The position numbers and the translations under genes were made by a program. The notes beneath the pieces are model-generated. The model did no database searches. It saw only the letters and a program-made list of their open reading frames with translations, and was not told the origin of the DNA. DNA of 64,000 nt, from the NCBI RefSeq assembly GCF_001292625.1, contig NZ_LAJH01000009.1:496001-560000 (forward strand), read 5' to 3'. This stretch comes from Shimia sp. SK013. GTDB lineage: Bacteria; Pseudomonadota; Alphaproteobacteria; Rhodobacterales; Rhodobacteraceae. Shown here piece by piece: positions 1 through 8,511 of this stretch (the first letter of the stretch is position 1; each line of letters starts with the position of its first letter).

Positions 1-473
1 GGCGACAAGGCCAGCAATATGTCCTGTGCTTTCTTGGCGTCTTCCATCAAAGCGGCATCGGGTTCCGGGCCAAAAAACAGCCCCTCCTGCATGCAGATCT
101 CCGGTAGCACCTCATGAGCGCCGATGACCTCAAACCCCTGCTCTTCAAAAACCGCCACAATCAGGCGCAACAACGCATCGTCACCCTGCTGCATCGCCGC
201 CATCAGGCGCGGCGCGATCGACATCATTCCGGCGTCCATGTCGGCGGGATTTAACGCAGGCCGCCCCAATCCACCGGCAAAAACCACGCGGGTGACCCCC
301 GCGTCTTTCAGCGCCTGCCAGATACCACCCATCTTTGCGATACTGTGCAACTGCACAGGCTCAGGCATTTCATGGGCCACGCCCTCAAACACCACGCGCA
401 CTGCGTCCGGCTCGGCCTGCGCCAACATCACTGGCAGCGCACCTCCACCACTCAAAATGGCCAAATCGCTCAT
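1..473 (-). CDS. lpxI: UDP-2,3-diacylglucosamine pyrophosphatase LpxI (C-terminal part beyond the window)
   Basis: Hydrolyses UDP-2,3-diacylglucosamine to lipid X and UMP in lipid A synthesis, replacing LpxH in many alphaproteobacteria. The 157 visible residues begin MSDLAILSGGGALPVMLA and contain the family's hallmarks: a Gly-rich N-terminus, the HSIAKMGGIWQALKDAGV segment and the GDDALLRLIV...GFEVIGAHEVLPE stretch near residues 97-125. The protein is normally about 270 residues, so the rest lies left of base 1. The ATG is three bases downstream of the lpxA stop, so the two are certainly cotranscribed; lpxB is the expected next gene. Identification rests on remembered family features (DUF1009/LpxI). 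Confidence 0.9.
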   Translation of the reverse strand, partial: MSDLAILSGGGALPVMLAQAEPDAVRVVFEGVAHEMPEPVQLHSIAKMGGIWQALKDAGVTRVVFAGGLGRPALNPADMDAGMMSIAPRLMAAMQQGDDALLRLIVAVFEEQGFEVIGAHEVLPEICMQEGLFFGPEPDAALMEDAKKAQDILLALS

Positions 474-476
474 TGT

Positions 477-1274
477 TTACCTCGGAGTCAGGAAAGACCG
501 GTCCGTGTCACCCATTACAAAGGCCACAATTTCCTGCACATAATCGCTGTCACTTTCGTCGCCCAAACGGCGCGCGCGTTCCTGAAAGGCACCTTCACCC
601 TGCGCCAGCATCTGAAACGCAGCCCTTAACGCGGTGATATCCGCCCGCGCCACGCCCCGTCGTTTCAGCCCCACAAGATTGAGACCGTCCAATTCGCCGC
701 GCGGCCCTTGCACAAGCCCGTATGGGATGACGTCGTTGGTGACCATGGTCACAGCACCAATGATGGCGCCTTTGCCGATGCGCACCCATTGATGGATGCC
801 GCACAAACCGCCGATGATCACATCATCCTCGATGACACAATGTCCTGCCACCGCGGCCGAGTTCACCACAATCACCCGATCGCCAATCTGCGCGTCATGC
901 GCAATGTGGCAGCCCGCCATGAACAGACCATCGTCACCAACACGCGTGACCCCGCCACCACCTTCGGTGCCGGAGTTCATCGTCACGTGTTCGCGGATGC
1001 GGTTGCGCGCGCCAATCACCAACCGGCTATGTTCGCCGCCAAACTTAAGGTCCTGCGGGATTTCACCAATCACCGAAAAGGAAAACACCACCGTTTCAGG
1101 CCCGATTTCCGTCTGGCCCGTCACCACCACGTGGCTCTTAAGCTCCACGCCGGCCTGCAAAACAACGCTGGACCCCACAACGCAGAATGGGCCGATTACA
1201 CAGCCCTCCGCAATCACTGCCCCGTCTTCAATGACGGCGCTCGCATGTATCTGCGCACTCGCGGCAATCGCCAT
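477..1274 (-). CDS. lpxA: Acyl-[ACP]-UDP-N-acetylglucosamine O-acyltransferase LpxA
   Basis: Catalyses the first step of lipid A synthesis, moving a 3-hydroxyacyl chain from ACP to UDP-GlcNAc in the cytosol. The 265 residues start MAIAASAQIHASAVIEDG and consist of hexapeptide repeats of a left-handed beta helix, with the catalytic histidine in the segment FMAGCHIAHDAQIGD and the C-terminal helical cap of the LpxA type. The ATG at 1274 is preceded by AAGGAG lying in the end of fabZ; a GTG three codons upstream overlaps the fabZ stop and is less likely. It sits between fabZ and lpxI, the standard alphaproteobacterial order. Confidence 0.96.
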   Translation of the reverse strand: MAIAASAQIHASAVIEDGAVIAEGCVIGPFCVVGSSVVLQAGVELKSHVVVTGQTEIGPETVVFSFSVIGEIPQDLKFGGEHSRLVIGARNRIREHVTMNSGTEGGGGVTRVGDDGLFMAGCHIAHDAQIGDRVIVVNSAAVAGHCVIEDDVIIGGLCGIHQWVRIGKGAIIGAVTMVTNDVIPYGLVQGPRGELDGLNLVGLKRRGVARADITALRAAFQMLAQGEGAFQERARRLGDESDSDYVQEIVAFVMGDTDRSFLTPR

Positions 1275-1279
1275 TAGGC

Positions 1280-1744
1280 TCACTCCTTGGGAAGATCCAT
1301 CATCGCGGTAAATTCAACTTCACAGGCAACGTCACCGTCAACGGTTGCAGTTCCGGAAAATTTCCAGACTTTGCCGCCGGGTTTGCCGCGAAGGGTTGTG
1401 AGTTGCATCTCGAGCACATCGCCCGGAACAACCATGCGACGGAACTTACACTTGTCGATGCCCATGAAATAAACCAGCAGGTTCTTGTCCGCCATGTCCA
1501 GCGCAACACCCACCATGACCGCCGATGTCTGGGCCATCGCCTCGACGATAGTCACACCTGGCATAATCGGCTGGCTTGGAAAATGTCCCTGAAAATGCGG
1601 CTCATTCATGGTGACATTCTTGATGCCACGCGCGCTCTGATACCCATTGATGTCGACAACTTTATCCACCAGCAAAAACGGATACCGGTGGGGAATGATC
1701 CGTTGGATCAGGCCAATATCGGCGCTCTTAAGATCGTCAGCCAT
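1280..1744 (-). CDS. fabZ: 3-hydroxyacyl-[ACP] dehydratase FabZ
   Basis: Dehydrates 3-hydroxyacyl-ACP in fatty acid elongation and competes with LpxA for the same substrate, which explains the pairing. The 154-residue product (start [11 protein letters not shown]) has the [11 protein letters not shown] segment, the catalytic histidine in the [16 protein letters not shown] motif and the glutamate of [10 protein letters not shown]: a complete single hot-dog domain of normal length. The chosen ATG has AGGAG seven bases upstream; an in-frame start five codons earlier has none. No lpxD lies between this gene and skp. Confidence 0.96.
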   Translation of the reverse strand: MADDLKSADIGLIQRIIPHRYPFLLVDKVVDINGYQSARGIKNVTMNEPHFQGHFPSQPIMPGVTIVEAMAQTSAVMVGVALDMADKNLLVYFMGIDKCKFRRMVVPGDVLEMQLTTLRGKPGGKVWKFSGTATVDGDVACEVEFTAMMDLPKE

Positions 1745-1868
1745 GATCAGCTCCTGCAAATCTTTGATGTTATAAGCTTCCTAGCAACCCAGACCATGCG
1801 GGGCAACCGCACCAACTGTTTTCCGCGTCGGCAAGGTCGCGCGCTGGCCTGCATCTCCAAGCGTTAAC

Positions 1869-2423
1869 CTAGGGCTTAGACACCGCTTGACCATCCCCAA
1901 GTGACGCGTTCAACCGCACAATCGCTTCCTGAGTGATGTCGACCCGATCGCTTGATACAAGCACGGTCCGGCGCTCCAAAATCAGCGCGGCACCCGTCTC
2001 GCGCATCAACTCTGACAGGATAGGACGCGCCGCTTGCACAAACACACCGCGTTCGCGTTCGTTCAACTCATTCAGCTCGCGGAACTTGGCATCCTGCTCT
2101 GCCCGAATGCCACGCACTTTGACGTCAAACGCCTTAGCTAGAACGCTAAATTCTGCCGCGGACATGGTTTTGCGTTTTTCGGTAAGCTCTTGCTCTTCTT
2201 CCGTCAGCGCGTCTTCCATCTGCGCATTGCGCACGATCAAATCCGCTCGCAACTGCGCTAGATCTGCTGCAACACGTTGCCCAAACAGCGACTCGGTGAA
2301 CATTCTGTCACTCTCAATCACCAGGATTGAGGCCCCCGCCAGCGGTTGTTCCTGCGCATTGATGATGCTGGCGTGTATTGCCAGCATCATCAGCAGAAAC
2401 GTTTTCGCAAACGTGGTCTGCAT
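1869..2423 (-). CDS. skp: OmpH/Skp family periplasmic outer-membrane-protein chaperone
   Basis: Periplasmic holdase that escorts unfolded beta-barrel proteins to the BAM complex. The 184 residues begin with a signal peptide (hydrophobic run LLMMLAIHASIINA followed by QEQ), then a largely helical, charge-rich central region (about residues 60-130, many Glu/Lys/Arg) that would form the Skp tentacles, then a short terminal segment with the valine/isoleucine strands (LILERRTVLVSS) of the trimer body. It starts six bases after the bamA stop, in the same operon; a GTG one codon earlier is an alternative start. Length and position both fit Skp/OmpH. Confidence 0.85.
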   Translation of the reverse strand: MQTTFAKTFLLMMLAIHASIINAQEQPLAGASILVIESDRMFTESLFGQRVAADLAQLRADLIVRNAQMEDALTEEEQELTEKRKTMSAAEFSVLAKAFDVKVRGIRAEQDAKFRELNELNERERGVFVQAARPILSELMRETGAALILERRTVLVSSDRVDITQEAIVRLNASLGDGQAVSKP

Positions 2424-2429
2424 CACAAC

Positions 2430-4793
2430 TTAGAACGTCGCGCTGATCGTAAAGTTGAAGTTCTGCTCACGGTCAAATTCCTCTTTCTTCAGCGCCTTGG
2501 TGAAATTGAACCGGAGTGGTCCAAGTGGCGTGTCCCAGAAAATCGAGAAGCCGATCACGTGGCGCAAAGAGAATTCGTCATACAAAACGGGATCGCCATT
2601 CGCGCTGGTTGTCTGATCCAAGCCCCACAGTGATCCAACATCGTAAAACAGGCCGCCAGTGATCCCGATCTCTTCCGGAATGCCCAGCGGGAATTCAGCT
2701 TCAAACCGAGCCACGGCATAAAAGTTGCCGCCCAGACCATCGTCGTAACTGCCGCCTGCGTCGCGCTGCCTCGGTCCAATACCATATGGATCAAACCCGC
2801 GCATGACGCTTGAGTTCAGTTGAAAGCGGTCATAAGAACGGCTGTTGGAGTCAGGCGAGAAAAGCACCCCGCCTTCTAAAACCGCTCTAAGCGTCACTTC
2901 TTCATACCAAACTTTGGTTTCAGCCATCGCCGTGCCGGTTGTTTTGACATAAGTATAGTCTCCGCCCACACCACCAAAATCCTGAGCAAACTCAAGCAAA
3001 ACGCCTTTGTTGATGTCCAACCCTTTTCGTCGCGTGTCGTAAATATAGGTATACCCGACAGAGCTATCCCAGTTTTTACCGCGCGCGGCTTCTTCGTCGA
3101 TTATTGAGCCCGGACTCTCATCATCGGTCTCGATTTCCATCTCCACGTTTCTCAAAGAGTACCGAAACTGCATCCGGCCAAATTCACTTACCGGGAAGAA
3201 AAACGACGGCTTAATCTCGCCCACAGTGTTAGTATAGCGTGTTTCGCTGCTATCAGTTTCCACATACGACAGGTTAATGCCCGCCGACAAATCACGGCCC
3301 AAAAACGCCGGTTCGCGGAACGACAAGCCGTAGTCTTTCAAATCAGACGATGTCGAGAACGAAAAGCCGAACTGTTGTCCACGGCCTAAGAAGTTTTTCT
3401 CATTGAAACGCACCACAAGGCCAAAGCCATCGTTGGTCGAATAAGTACCACCAAATGACAACGATCCGGTCGGCTGCTCCACCACGTCCACGTCGACAAT
3501 CACCTGATCCGGTGCGGTGCCCTCACGCGCGTTTACATCCACGCCGGCGAAGAAACCCAATGCCCGAATACGTTCGGCGCTTTCTCGAATTTCGCGCGGG
3601 TTAAAGGCGTCGCCCTCTACAATGCGGAACTGCTGACGGATCACCCGATCCAGCGTCGTTGTGTTGCCTTCCACGTCGATGCGTTCAACAAATATCCGCG
3701 GGCCTTTGACCAAGGCGAATTCCACATCAAGCGCCAGGTCACGGTCGTTGCGTACAATACGCGGATCAATGCGCAAAAAGTCATGACCCTCACGCAAGGC
3801 CAGCCGCTCAAGGCGCGCAATGGTGTTTTCCACCAACACCGGCGAATACGTTACACCGGGCTTCAACCGCAGCGCATCGATATAAGGCTGCGCATCAACC
3901 CCATCAAACTCGCTGACAACTGAGACCTCTCCAAAGGTGAACTGTTGCCCTTCTTCCACATTGAACGTCAGGAAATAGCTGTCGCGTTCGCGCGACAATT
4001 CCGCATTAACCCCAGTGACGCGGAAATCCACATACCCACGGGACAGGTAGAAATCACGCAACACTTGTTTGTCAAATTCAATGCGGTCCACCACCAGTGT
4101 GTCCGTCCGAAAGAACGCACGCAGCAGACCGGCTTGTTTCGTCTGCAAAACCTGGCGTAAACGGCGATCTTTGAATTGCTGGTTGCCGACGAATCCAAGA
4201 CGCTCGATCTCAGTGACGCCACCTTCAAAGATTTCAAAAACCAGATCGGCGCGGTTGTCGCTGCGACGGATGACGCGTGGCTCGACACGGGCGGCCAAGC
4301 GACCGCTCTCCGAATAGGCCTGCGTGATATTTGCCGCATCACGCTCAGCGACAGTTGGGTTGAGAACTCGACGAGGCTGAGACTCAATCAATGCTTCCAA
4401 CGCATCGTCTTTCAGCCGGGCGTTGCCCTCAAAACTGATGCGGTTGATTGTCGGGTACTCCGAGACCTTGATAACCAACGTGCCGCCACTTGGCACCATC
4501 TCTACGGTTTCGAACAGACCGCTCGCCAAAACCCGCTGATAGGCCGCGTTCAACTGACCTGCGGTCAGGGACTGGCCCTTCTCGATTCCCGCATAGGTGA
4601 TGATCGCCGTAGATTCGATCCGCTGATTGCCTTCCACCTTAATGGTGCTGAAAGCGAAATTCTGCGCTGAAGCAATCGTCGGCAGAACGATCAACAACGC
4701 TGAAATCAATAGAAAAATACCGATGGCAATCTGTCTAAACTGCCCACTTACACTGCCCTTGGCGATTGCCAAAGCCCGAGTTTGTTTGGTCAT
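2430..4793 (-). CDS. bamA: Outer membrane protein assembly factor BamA
   Basis: Omp85-family core of the BAM machine, which inserts beta-barrel proteins into the outer membrane. The 787-residue product has an N-terminal signal peptide (IAIGIFLLISALLIVLPTIASA), five POTRA domains in roughly the first 400 residues (first one FAFSTIKVEGNQRIES), and a C-terminal 16-strand barrel with the conserved PAFLGRDLSAGINL and GFDPYGIGPR segments, ending in the aromatic barrel signal FTISATF. The ATG at 4793 follows GGAGGGG by seven bases; an in-frame start 21 codons upstream lacks such a site. It lies downstream of rseP and the small peptide gene, and upstream of skp. Confidence 0.96.
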   Translation of the reverse strand: MTKQTRALAIAKGSVSGQFRQIAIGIFLLISALLIVLPTIASAQNFAFSTIKVEGNQRIESTAIITYAGIEKGQSLTAGQLNAAYQRVLASGLFETVEMVPSGGTLVIKVSEYPTINRISFEGNARLKDDALEALIESQPRRVLNPTVAERDAANITQAYSESGRLAARVEPRVIRRSDNRADLVFEIFEGGVTEIERLGFVGNQQFKDRRLRQVLQTKQAGLLRAFFRTDTLVVDRIEFDKQVLRDFYLSRGYVDFRVTGVNAELSRERDSYFLTFNVEEGQQFTFGEVSVVSEFDGVDAQPYIDALRLKPGVTYSPVLVENTIARLERLALREGHDFLRIDPRIVRNDRDLALDVEFALVKGPRIFVERIDVEGNTTTLDRVIRQQFRIVEGDAFNPREIRESAERIRALGFFAGVDVNAREGTAPDQVIVDVDVVEQPTGSLSFGGTYSTNDGFGLVVRFNEKNFLGRGQQFGFSFSTSSDLKDYGLSFREPAFLGRDLSAGINLSYVETDSSETRYTNTVGEIKPSFFFPVSEFGRMQFRYSLRNVEMEIETDDESPGSIIDEEAARGKNWDSSVGYTYIYDTRRKGLDINKGVLLEFAQDFGGVGGDYTYVKTTGTAMAETKVWYEEVTLRAVLEGGVLFSPDSNSRSYDRFQLNSSVMRGFDPYGIGPRQRDAGGSYDDGLGGNFYAVARFEAEFPLGIPEEIGITGGLFYDVGSLWGLDQTTSANGDPVLYDEFSLRHVIGFSIFWDTPLGPLRFNFTKALKKEEFDREQNFNFTISATF

Positions 4794-4897
4794 TCCCAAA
4801 CCCCTCCAGAACATCCCTCTTGGAATGTGACTAACGGGTCTGAATGCGGTTGTCAAAACAGCAAACAGCGCAAACAGTTACGTTGCGCTGCCAAGAG

Positions 4898-4906
4898 TTA
4901 TCCACA
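4898..4906 (+). promoter_or_regulatory. Isolated perfect DnaA box
   Basis: TTATCCACA matches the DnaA box consensus exactly. It stands alone in the 199-base gap upstream of bamA; I saw no second copy nearby, so it cannot be an origin. It may be a chance match or a minor DnaA titration/regulatory site. Confidence 0.3.
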
Positions 4907-4992
4907 GGAGTTGGTGGCGACTTGAATTCCGGCCACAGGATTTAGTGCCTTAAGCGACAAACCCCAAAATAGCCGAGCCGGACAGGCCGGTC

Positions 4993-5130
4993 TTAGAATG
5001 GGCCGAACGCCATCCCAATGGTATAGCCCAATGACAGGCCGGCCAAAATAGCCGCGGGAAACAGAAGGCGTTCCCAATTGACGTCGATTAGCAAACCAAG
5101 CGCGCGGTATCCGTCTTCGATTGTGTGCAT
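4993..5130 (-). CDS. Small single-pass membrane peptide between rseP and bamA
   Basis: A 45-codon reading frame, MHTIEDGYRALG then LLIDVNWERL, followed by a hydrophobic stretch (LLFPAAILAGLSLGYTIGMA) and ending in FGPF. The first 20 residues are polar and the rest would span a membrane once. It is in the strand and gap of the rseP-bamA operon and uses codons typical of its neighbours. The ribosome binding site is weak (GGA about 11 bases before the ATG). I do not recognise a family. Location between two envelope-assembly genes suggests an envelope role, but that is inference; it could also be a non-coding chance frame. Confidence 0.55.
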   Translation of the reverse strand: MHTIEDGYRALGLLIDVNWERLLFPAAILAGLSLGYTIGMAFGPF

Positions 5131-5210
5131 CTTACCATTCCGTACTTTCGTCCGGAACAAATCTATCGAGGGAATTGGGCGAAATTAGGGCGCACCGGCT
5201 TAATTGGCCC

Positions 5211-6563
5211 TTACCGACACAAGAACAGATCGTTGAGCAGGCCAAACATCATCAACCCCAACACAATCATCAATCCTGCTTGCATCAACACATTCAACCA
5301 GCTGTCGCTTGGTGGCTTACCCGTCACCGCTTCATAGGCATAAAACACCAAATGTCCGCCATCCAACATCGGGATCGGGAACAAATTGAGCATACCAATC
5401 GCCGTAGAAATCACAGCCACAAGCCAGAAAAACTCTGCAAAACCGCGTGAGGCCATTTCCCCTGCAGTTTCGGCAATGCCGACGGGACCGGACAAGTTGC
5501 AAGAACTGATCGCACCCGTCAGCATGTGATACAGACCGCTCACCGACCCCGACGCCACGCGCCACGTCTGCTCGACTCCGATTTTCAGCGCCTGACCTCC
5601 GCCGACCCACTCGGTTGCATCAATCTCAAAAGCCAGCCCGCCGGTCACGCCAATCCGCCAATACGTTTTGAACCCACCCTCTGCCTGCGGCTCGTCCGAT
5701 CGCTTCGGTGTCAGGTCGAACTGCATTGCCTCGCCATTGCGGATGACGTCTATCGCAAGGGTCTGGCCCTCGCTACTTTCAACGGCCTCTCGCAGCTGTT
5801 TGAATGCGGCCACTGGCGCGCCACCCACACTGGTGATCACGTCTCCCACCTGAAGCCCCGCCGCTTTTGCCGCAGAACGCGGCACAATCGTGTGCACAAC
5901 AGGCGTATTAAAATAGGGGCCCGTCACTTCGATGATCTCTCCGCCGCGCTCCACTTCGTAGATCAGCGGATCGGCGATCTCCATGTTCTCCCAGAACTCG
6001 GCAAAGTTCTCGCCTTCCGAGGCGAGCGGCACCGGTACGCCATTCACCGACAACACCTGATCACCCTCAGCCAGCGTATAAGCCTTGTGTGGCATCTCAA
6101 ACAGCTTGCCGATTATCAACTTGTCGCCGGACTGCCCGCTGATCGCAATCACAGCCGCAAACATGAAGATCGACAGAATAAAGTTGAACACAGGTCCCGC
6201 CGCCACAGTGGCCGAGCGCGCCCACAACGGTGCGCCATGCATCGTGGCCCGCAATTCCTCGCCGCTCAGCCCGTCCATTGCCTCGACGTCTTTACCGCTG
6301 GCGGCATTGGCGTCGCCTTTGAATTTCACATAGCCGCCCAGAGGAATCGCCGCGATTTGCCACTGCATGCCGCGCTTATCGACGCGCGACCACAACACTT
6401 TGCCAAACCCAAGAGAGAACACATCCGCGCCAATCCCGCTCCAACGGCCGACGATGTAGTGACCGTATTCATGGATCGCGACAACAATCGATAACGTCAC
6501 AATAAAAGCCAGAAAATCGACAGCCCCGCCGCCAAAGCCGGAGATAAGTGCGGAAAGATCCAA
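5211..6563 (-). CDS. rseP: RIP zinc metalloprotease RseP (site-2 protease)
   Basis: Intramembrane protease that cleaves anti-sigma factors and remnant signal peptides. The 450 residues show the HEYGH zinc motif at 31-35 in the first membrane helix, two periplasmic PDZ domains (about 125-300, with the ligand loop AAGLQVGDVITSVGG in the second), and the third zinc ligand in the C-terminal NLFPIPMLDGGH motif. Length is typical for the RseP/MmpA type. It starts nine bases after dxr and is the usual partner of bamA in this operon. No anti-sigma factor gene is visible close by. Confidence 0.95.
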   Translation of the reverse strand: MDLSALISGFGGGAVDFLAFIVTLSIVVAIHEYGHYIVGRWSGIGADVFSLGFGKVLWSRVDKRGMQWQIAAIPLGGYVKFKGDANAASGKDVEAMDGLSGEELRATMHGAPLWARSATVAAGPVFNFILSIFMFAAVIAISGQSGDKLIIGKLFEMPHKAYTLAEGDQVLSVNGVPVPLASEGENFAEFWENMEIADPLIYEVERGGEIIEVTGPYFNTPVVHTIVPRSAAKAAGLQVGDVITSVGGAPVAAFKQLREAVESSEGQTLAIDVIRNGEAMQFDLTPKRSDEPQAEGGFKTYWRIGVTGGLAFEIDATEWVGGGQALKIGVEQTWRVASGSVSGLYHMLTGAISSCNLSGPVGIAETAGEMASRGFAEFFWLVAVISTAIGMLNLFPIPMLDGGHLVFYAYEAVTGKPPSDSWLNVLMQAGLMIVLGLMMFGLLNDLFLCR

Positions 6564-6571
6564 AGCGTGTC

Positions 6572-7744
6572 CTACCTGTTTTGTTCTTTTATGACCTCAA
6601 GGGCCGTCTTGCGTGCCAGATGGTCGGTTTCAGTCACCGTATCAAGGGTCATTTCGGCATTCTTAAGGCATTGTGATCCAGAAAGGCGTTCCAGCACCTC
6701 TTCCACCACTTCGGCCATTTGCAAAAATCCGATCCGATGATCGATAAATCCGTCCAACGCCACCTCTTTGGCCGCGTTAAACACAGCACCCGCGTGCCCG
6801 CCCATCGCCAGCACCTCATGCGCAAGCCTGAGCGCCGGATAGCGGTGCAGATCGGGATCGCGAAAATGCAGCGCGCCAATTTTGGCCAGATCCAGCCGCG
6901 CCACCGGCAACTTACGCCGCTCGGGATAGTGCAGCGCATAGCCAATCGCGTGGCGCATATCAGGCGGCCCCACATGCGCCATCAGCGCACCGTCGTTGAA
7001 GCCAACCAGCGCATGCACCAGTGATTCAGGATGCACCAGAACTTCGATCATCTCATGGCTACATTTGAAAAACTCTTTGGTCTCAATGACTTCCAGCGCC
7101 TTATTGAACATCGACGCGCTGTCAATTGTGATGCGCTGACCCATGTTCCAATTGGGATGGCTGCTCGCTTGTTCGGGCGTGGCCTTGGCCATATCCTCCA
7201 ACGCCCAATCGCGAAAGGCGCCGCCGCTGGCGGTGATGATGATGCGCTCCACCGCGCTCATGTCCTCGCCGACCAGCCCCTGAAATACCGCCGAATGCTC
7301 GCTGTCCACAGGTAGGATTTGCCCATCCGATGTCGCGGCGGTGTCCATAATCAGCGCGCCTGCAGTCACAAGCGATTCCTTGTTCGCCAGTGCCAGCGTC
7401 GCGCCCTGTTCCAGCGCCACCAATCCCGGGCGGAGCCCCGCCGCACCCACAATGGCGCTCATCACCCAATCCGCAGGCCGCGCCGCCGCCTCGGCAATGG
7501 CCTCCGCGCCTGCCGCCGCCTCGACGTCAGTTCCCGCAAGTGCTGCGCGCAGTTCATCCAGCCGCGCCTCATCAGCTGTCACAGCCACGTCGGCCCGCAA
7601 CCGCCGCGCATCCTCGGCCAACTGAGTAATGTTTTGCCCACCGGTCAAGGCCACAACATCATACGCGTCAGGGTCGCGGCCAATCAGATCGATGGTGTTT
7701 TGCCCGATCGATCCGGTGGCCCCAAAAATGGATACTCTTCTCAT
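6572..7744 (-). CDS. dxr: 1-deoxy-D-xylulose 5-phosphate reductoisomerase
   Basis: Converts DXP to 2-C-methyl-D-erythritol 4-phosphate with NADPH, the committed step of the MEP isoprenoid route that feeds the undecaprenyl synthase encoded upstream. The 390 residues start MRRVSIFGATGSIGQNT (Rossmann nucleotide motif), contain the substrate segments LANKESLVTAG and DSEHSAVFQ, the flexible loop around SMFNKALEVIE, and the C-terminal helical domain. Full length. The ATG overlaps the cdsA stop as ATGA, implying translational coupling. Confidence 0.97.
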   Translation of the reverse strand: MRRVSIFGATGSIGQNTIDLIGRDPDAYDVVALTGGQNITQLAEDARRLRADVAVTADEARLDELRAALAGTDVEAAAGAEAIAEAAARPADWVMSAIVGAAGLRPGLVALEQGATLALANKESLVTAGALIMDTAATSDGQILPVDSEHSAVFQGLVGEDMSAVERIIITASGGAFRDWALEDMAKATPEQASSHPNWNMGQRITIDSASMFNKALEVIETKEFFKCSHEMIEVLVHPESLVHALVGFNDGALMAHVGPPDMRHAIGYALHYPERRKLPVARLDLAKIGALHFRDPDLHRYPALRLAHEVLAMGGHAGAVFNAAKEVALDGFIDHRIGFLQMAEVVEEVLERLSGSQCLKNAEMTLDTVTETDHLARKTALEVIKEQNR

Positions 7745-8511
7745 AGCGCTGGCAATCCCAACACGGCTCCCAGCAACAGCACAAACAAAGCCGCCGCCAT
7801 CATCGCGTCAAACCGGTCCAGCAAGCCGCCGTGCCCGGGTATCAGATTGGAACTGTCTTTGATCCCGGCTCGGCGCTTGATGGCGCTTTCAGCCACATCT
7901 CCCAATTGGGAGGCAAAGCTCGTTAAAACGCTCAACACAACCAAAGGCCACCCGCCAAAAGCCAAGCCCACAAAGCCCGCCGCGATCCATCCTGCCGTTG
8001 TGCCCGACCAGGTTTTTTTCGGGCTCACTTTGGGCCAGAACTTTGGCCCACCCAAAAGGCGCCCCGCAAAATAGCCGGCCACATCTGCGGCCATCACCAC
8101 TGTCACAAGCCACACCACCCAATAAATACCACGTAGATCACGCAGCACTTCCAGGCCAAAGCACGCCAACATCAGCAAAGCTGCATAAGACACGTAAATA
8201 AAACGATCTTTCTGGATTTGACTTCCGCCAGCAAGGGCAACAGCCAACAAGGCAGGCACCTTAACTTCCCCGGGCAGATACGGCGCAGCCATCAATGCCG
8301 CCGCCGCCAATGCACCAACCGGCACCGCCACTTTCGGGCCACCCCCCATGAGCCGAGTCAGTTCCCACATCATGCCGCCGCCAATCACCGCGACCAGCAG
8401 ATGGAACCAAATACCGCCGAGCCAGATCGCGCCAGCGCCAATCACAAGCAACACCGCCGCAGACATCACGCGTGCCCGCAAGTCGCTCCACTTATCGGCG
8501 TTCAAACTCAC
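7741..8511 (-). CDS. cdsA: Phosphatidate cytidylyltransferase CdsA
   Basis: Makes CDP-diacylglycerol from phosphatidate and CTP in the inner membrane, the precursor of all membrane phospholipids. The 256-residue product is strongly hydrophobic with about seven to eight membrane helices and ends with the CdsA signature SAIKRRAGIKD...PGHGGLLDRFD. The start is taken as the GTG that overlaps the uppS stop (GTGA), giving a product beginning MSLNADKWSDLRARVMSA; longer in-frame starts would lie inside uppS and add residues with no membrane character. Confidence 0.94.
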   Translation of the reverse strand: MSLNADKWSDLRARVMSAAVLLVIGAGAIWLGGIWFHLLVAVIGGGMMWELTRLMGGGPKVAVPVGALAAAALMAAPYLPGEVKVPALLAVALAGGSQIQKDRFIYVSYAALLMLACFGLEVLRDLRGIYWVVWLVTVVMAADVAGYFAGRLLGGPKFWPKVSPKKTWSGTTAGWIAAGFVGLAFGGWPLVVLSVLTSFASQLGDVAESAIKRRAGIKDSSNLIPGHGGLLDRFDAMMAAALFVLLLGAVLGLPAL

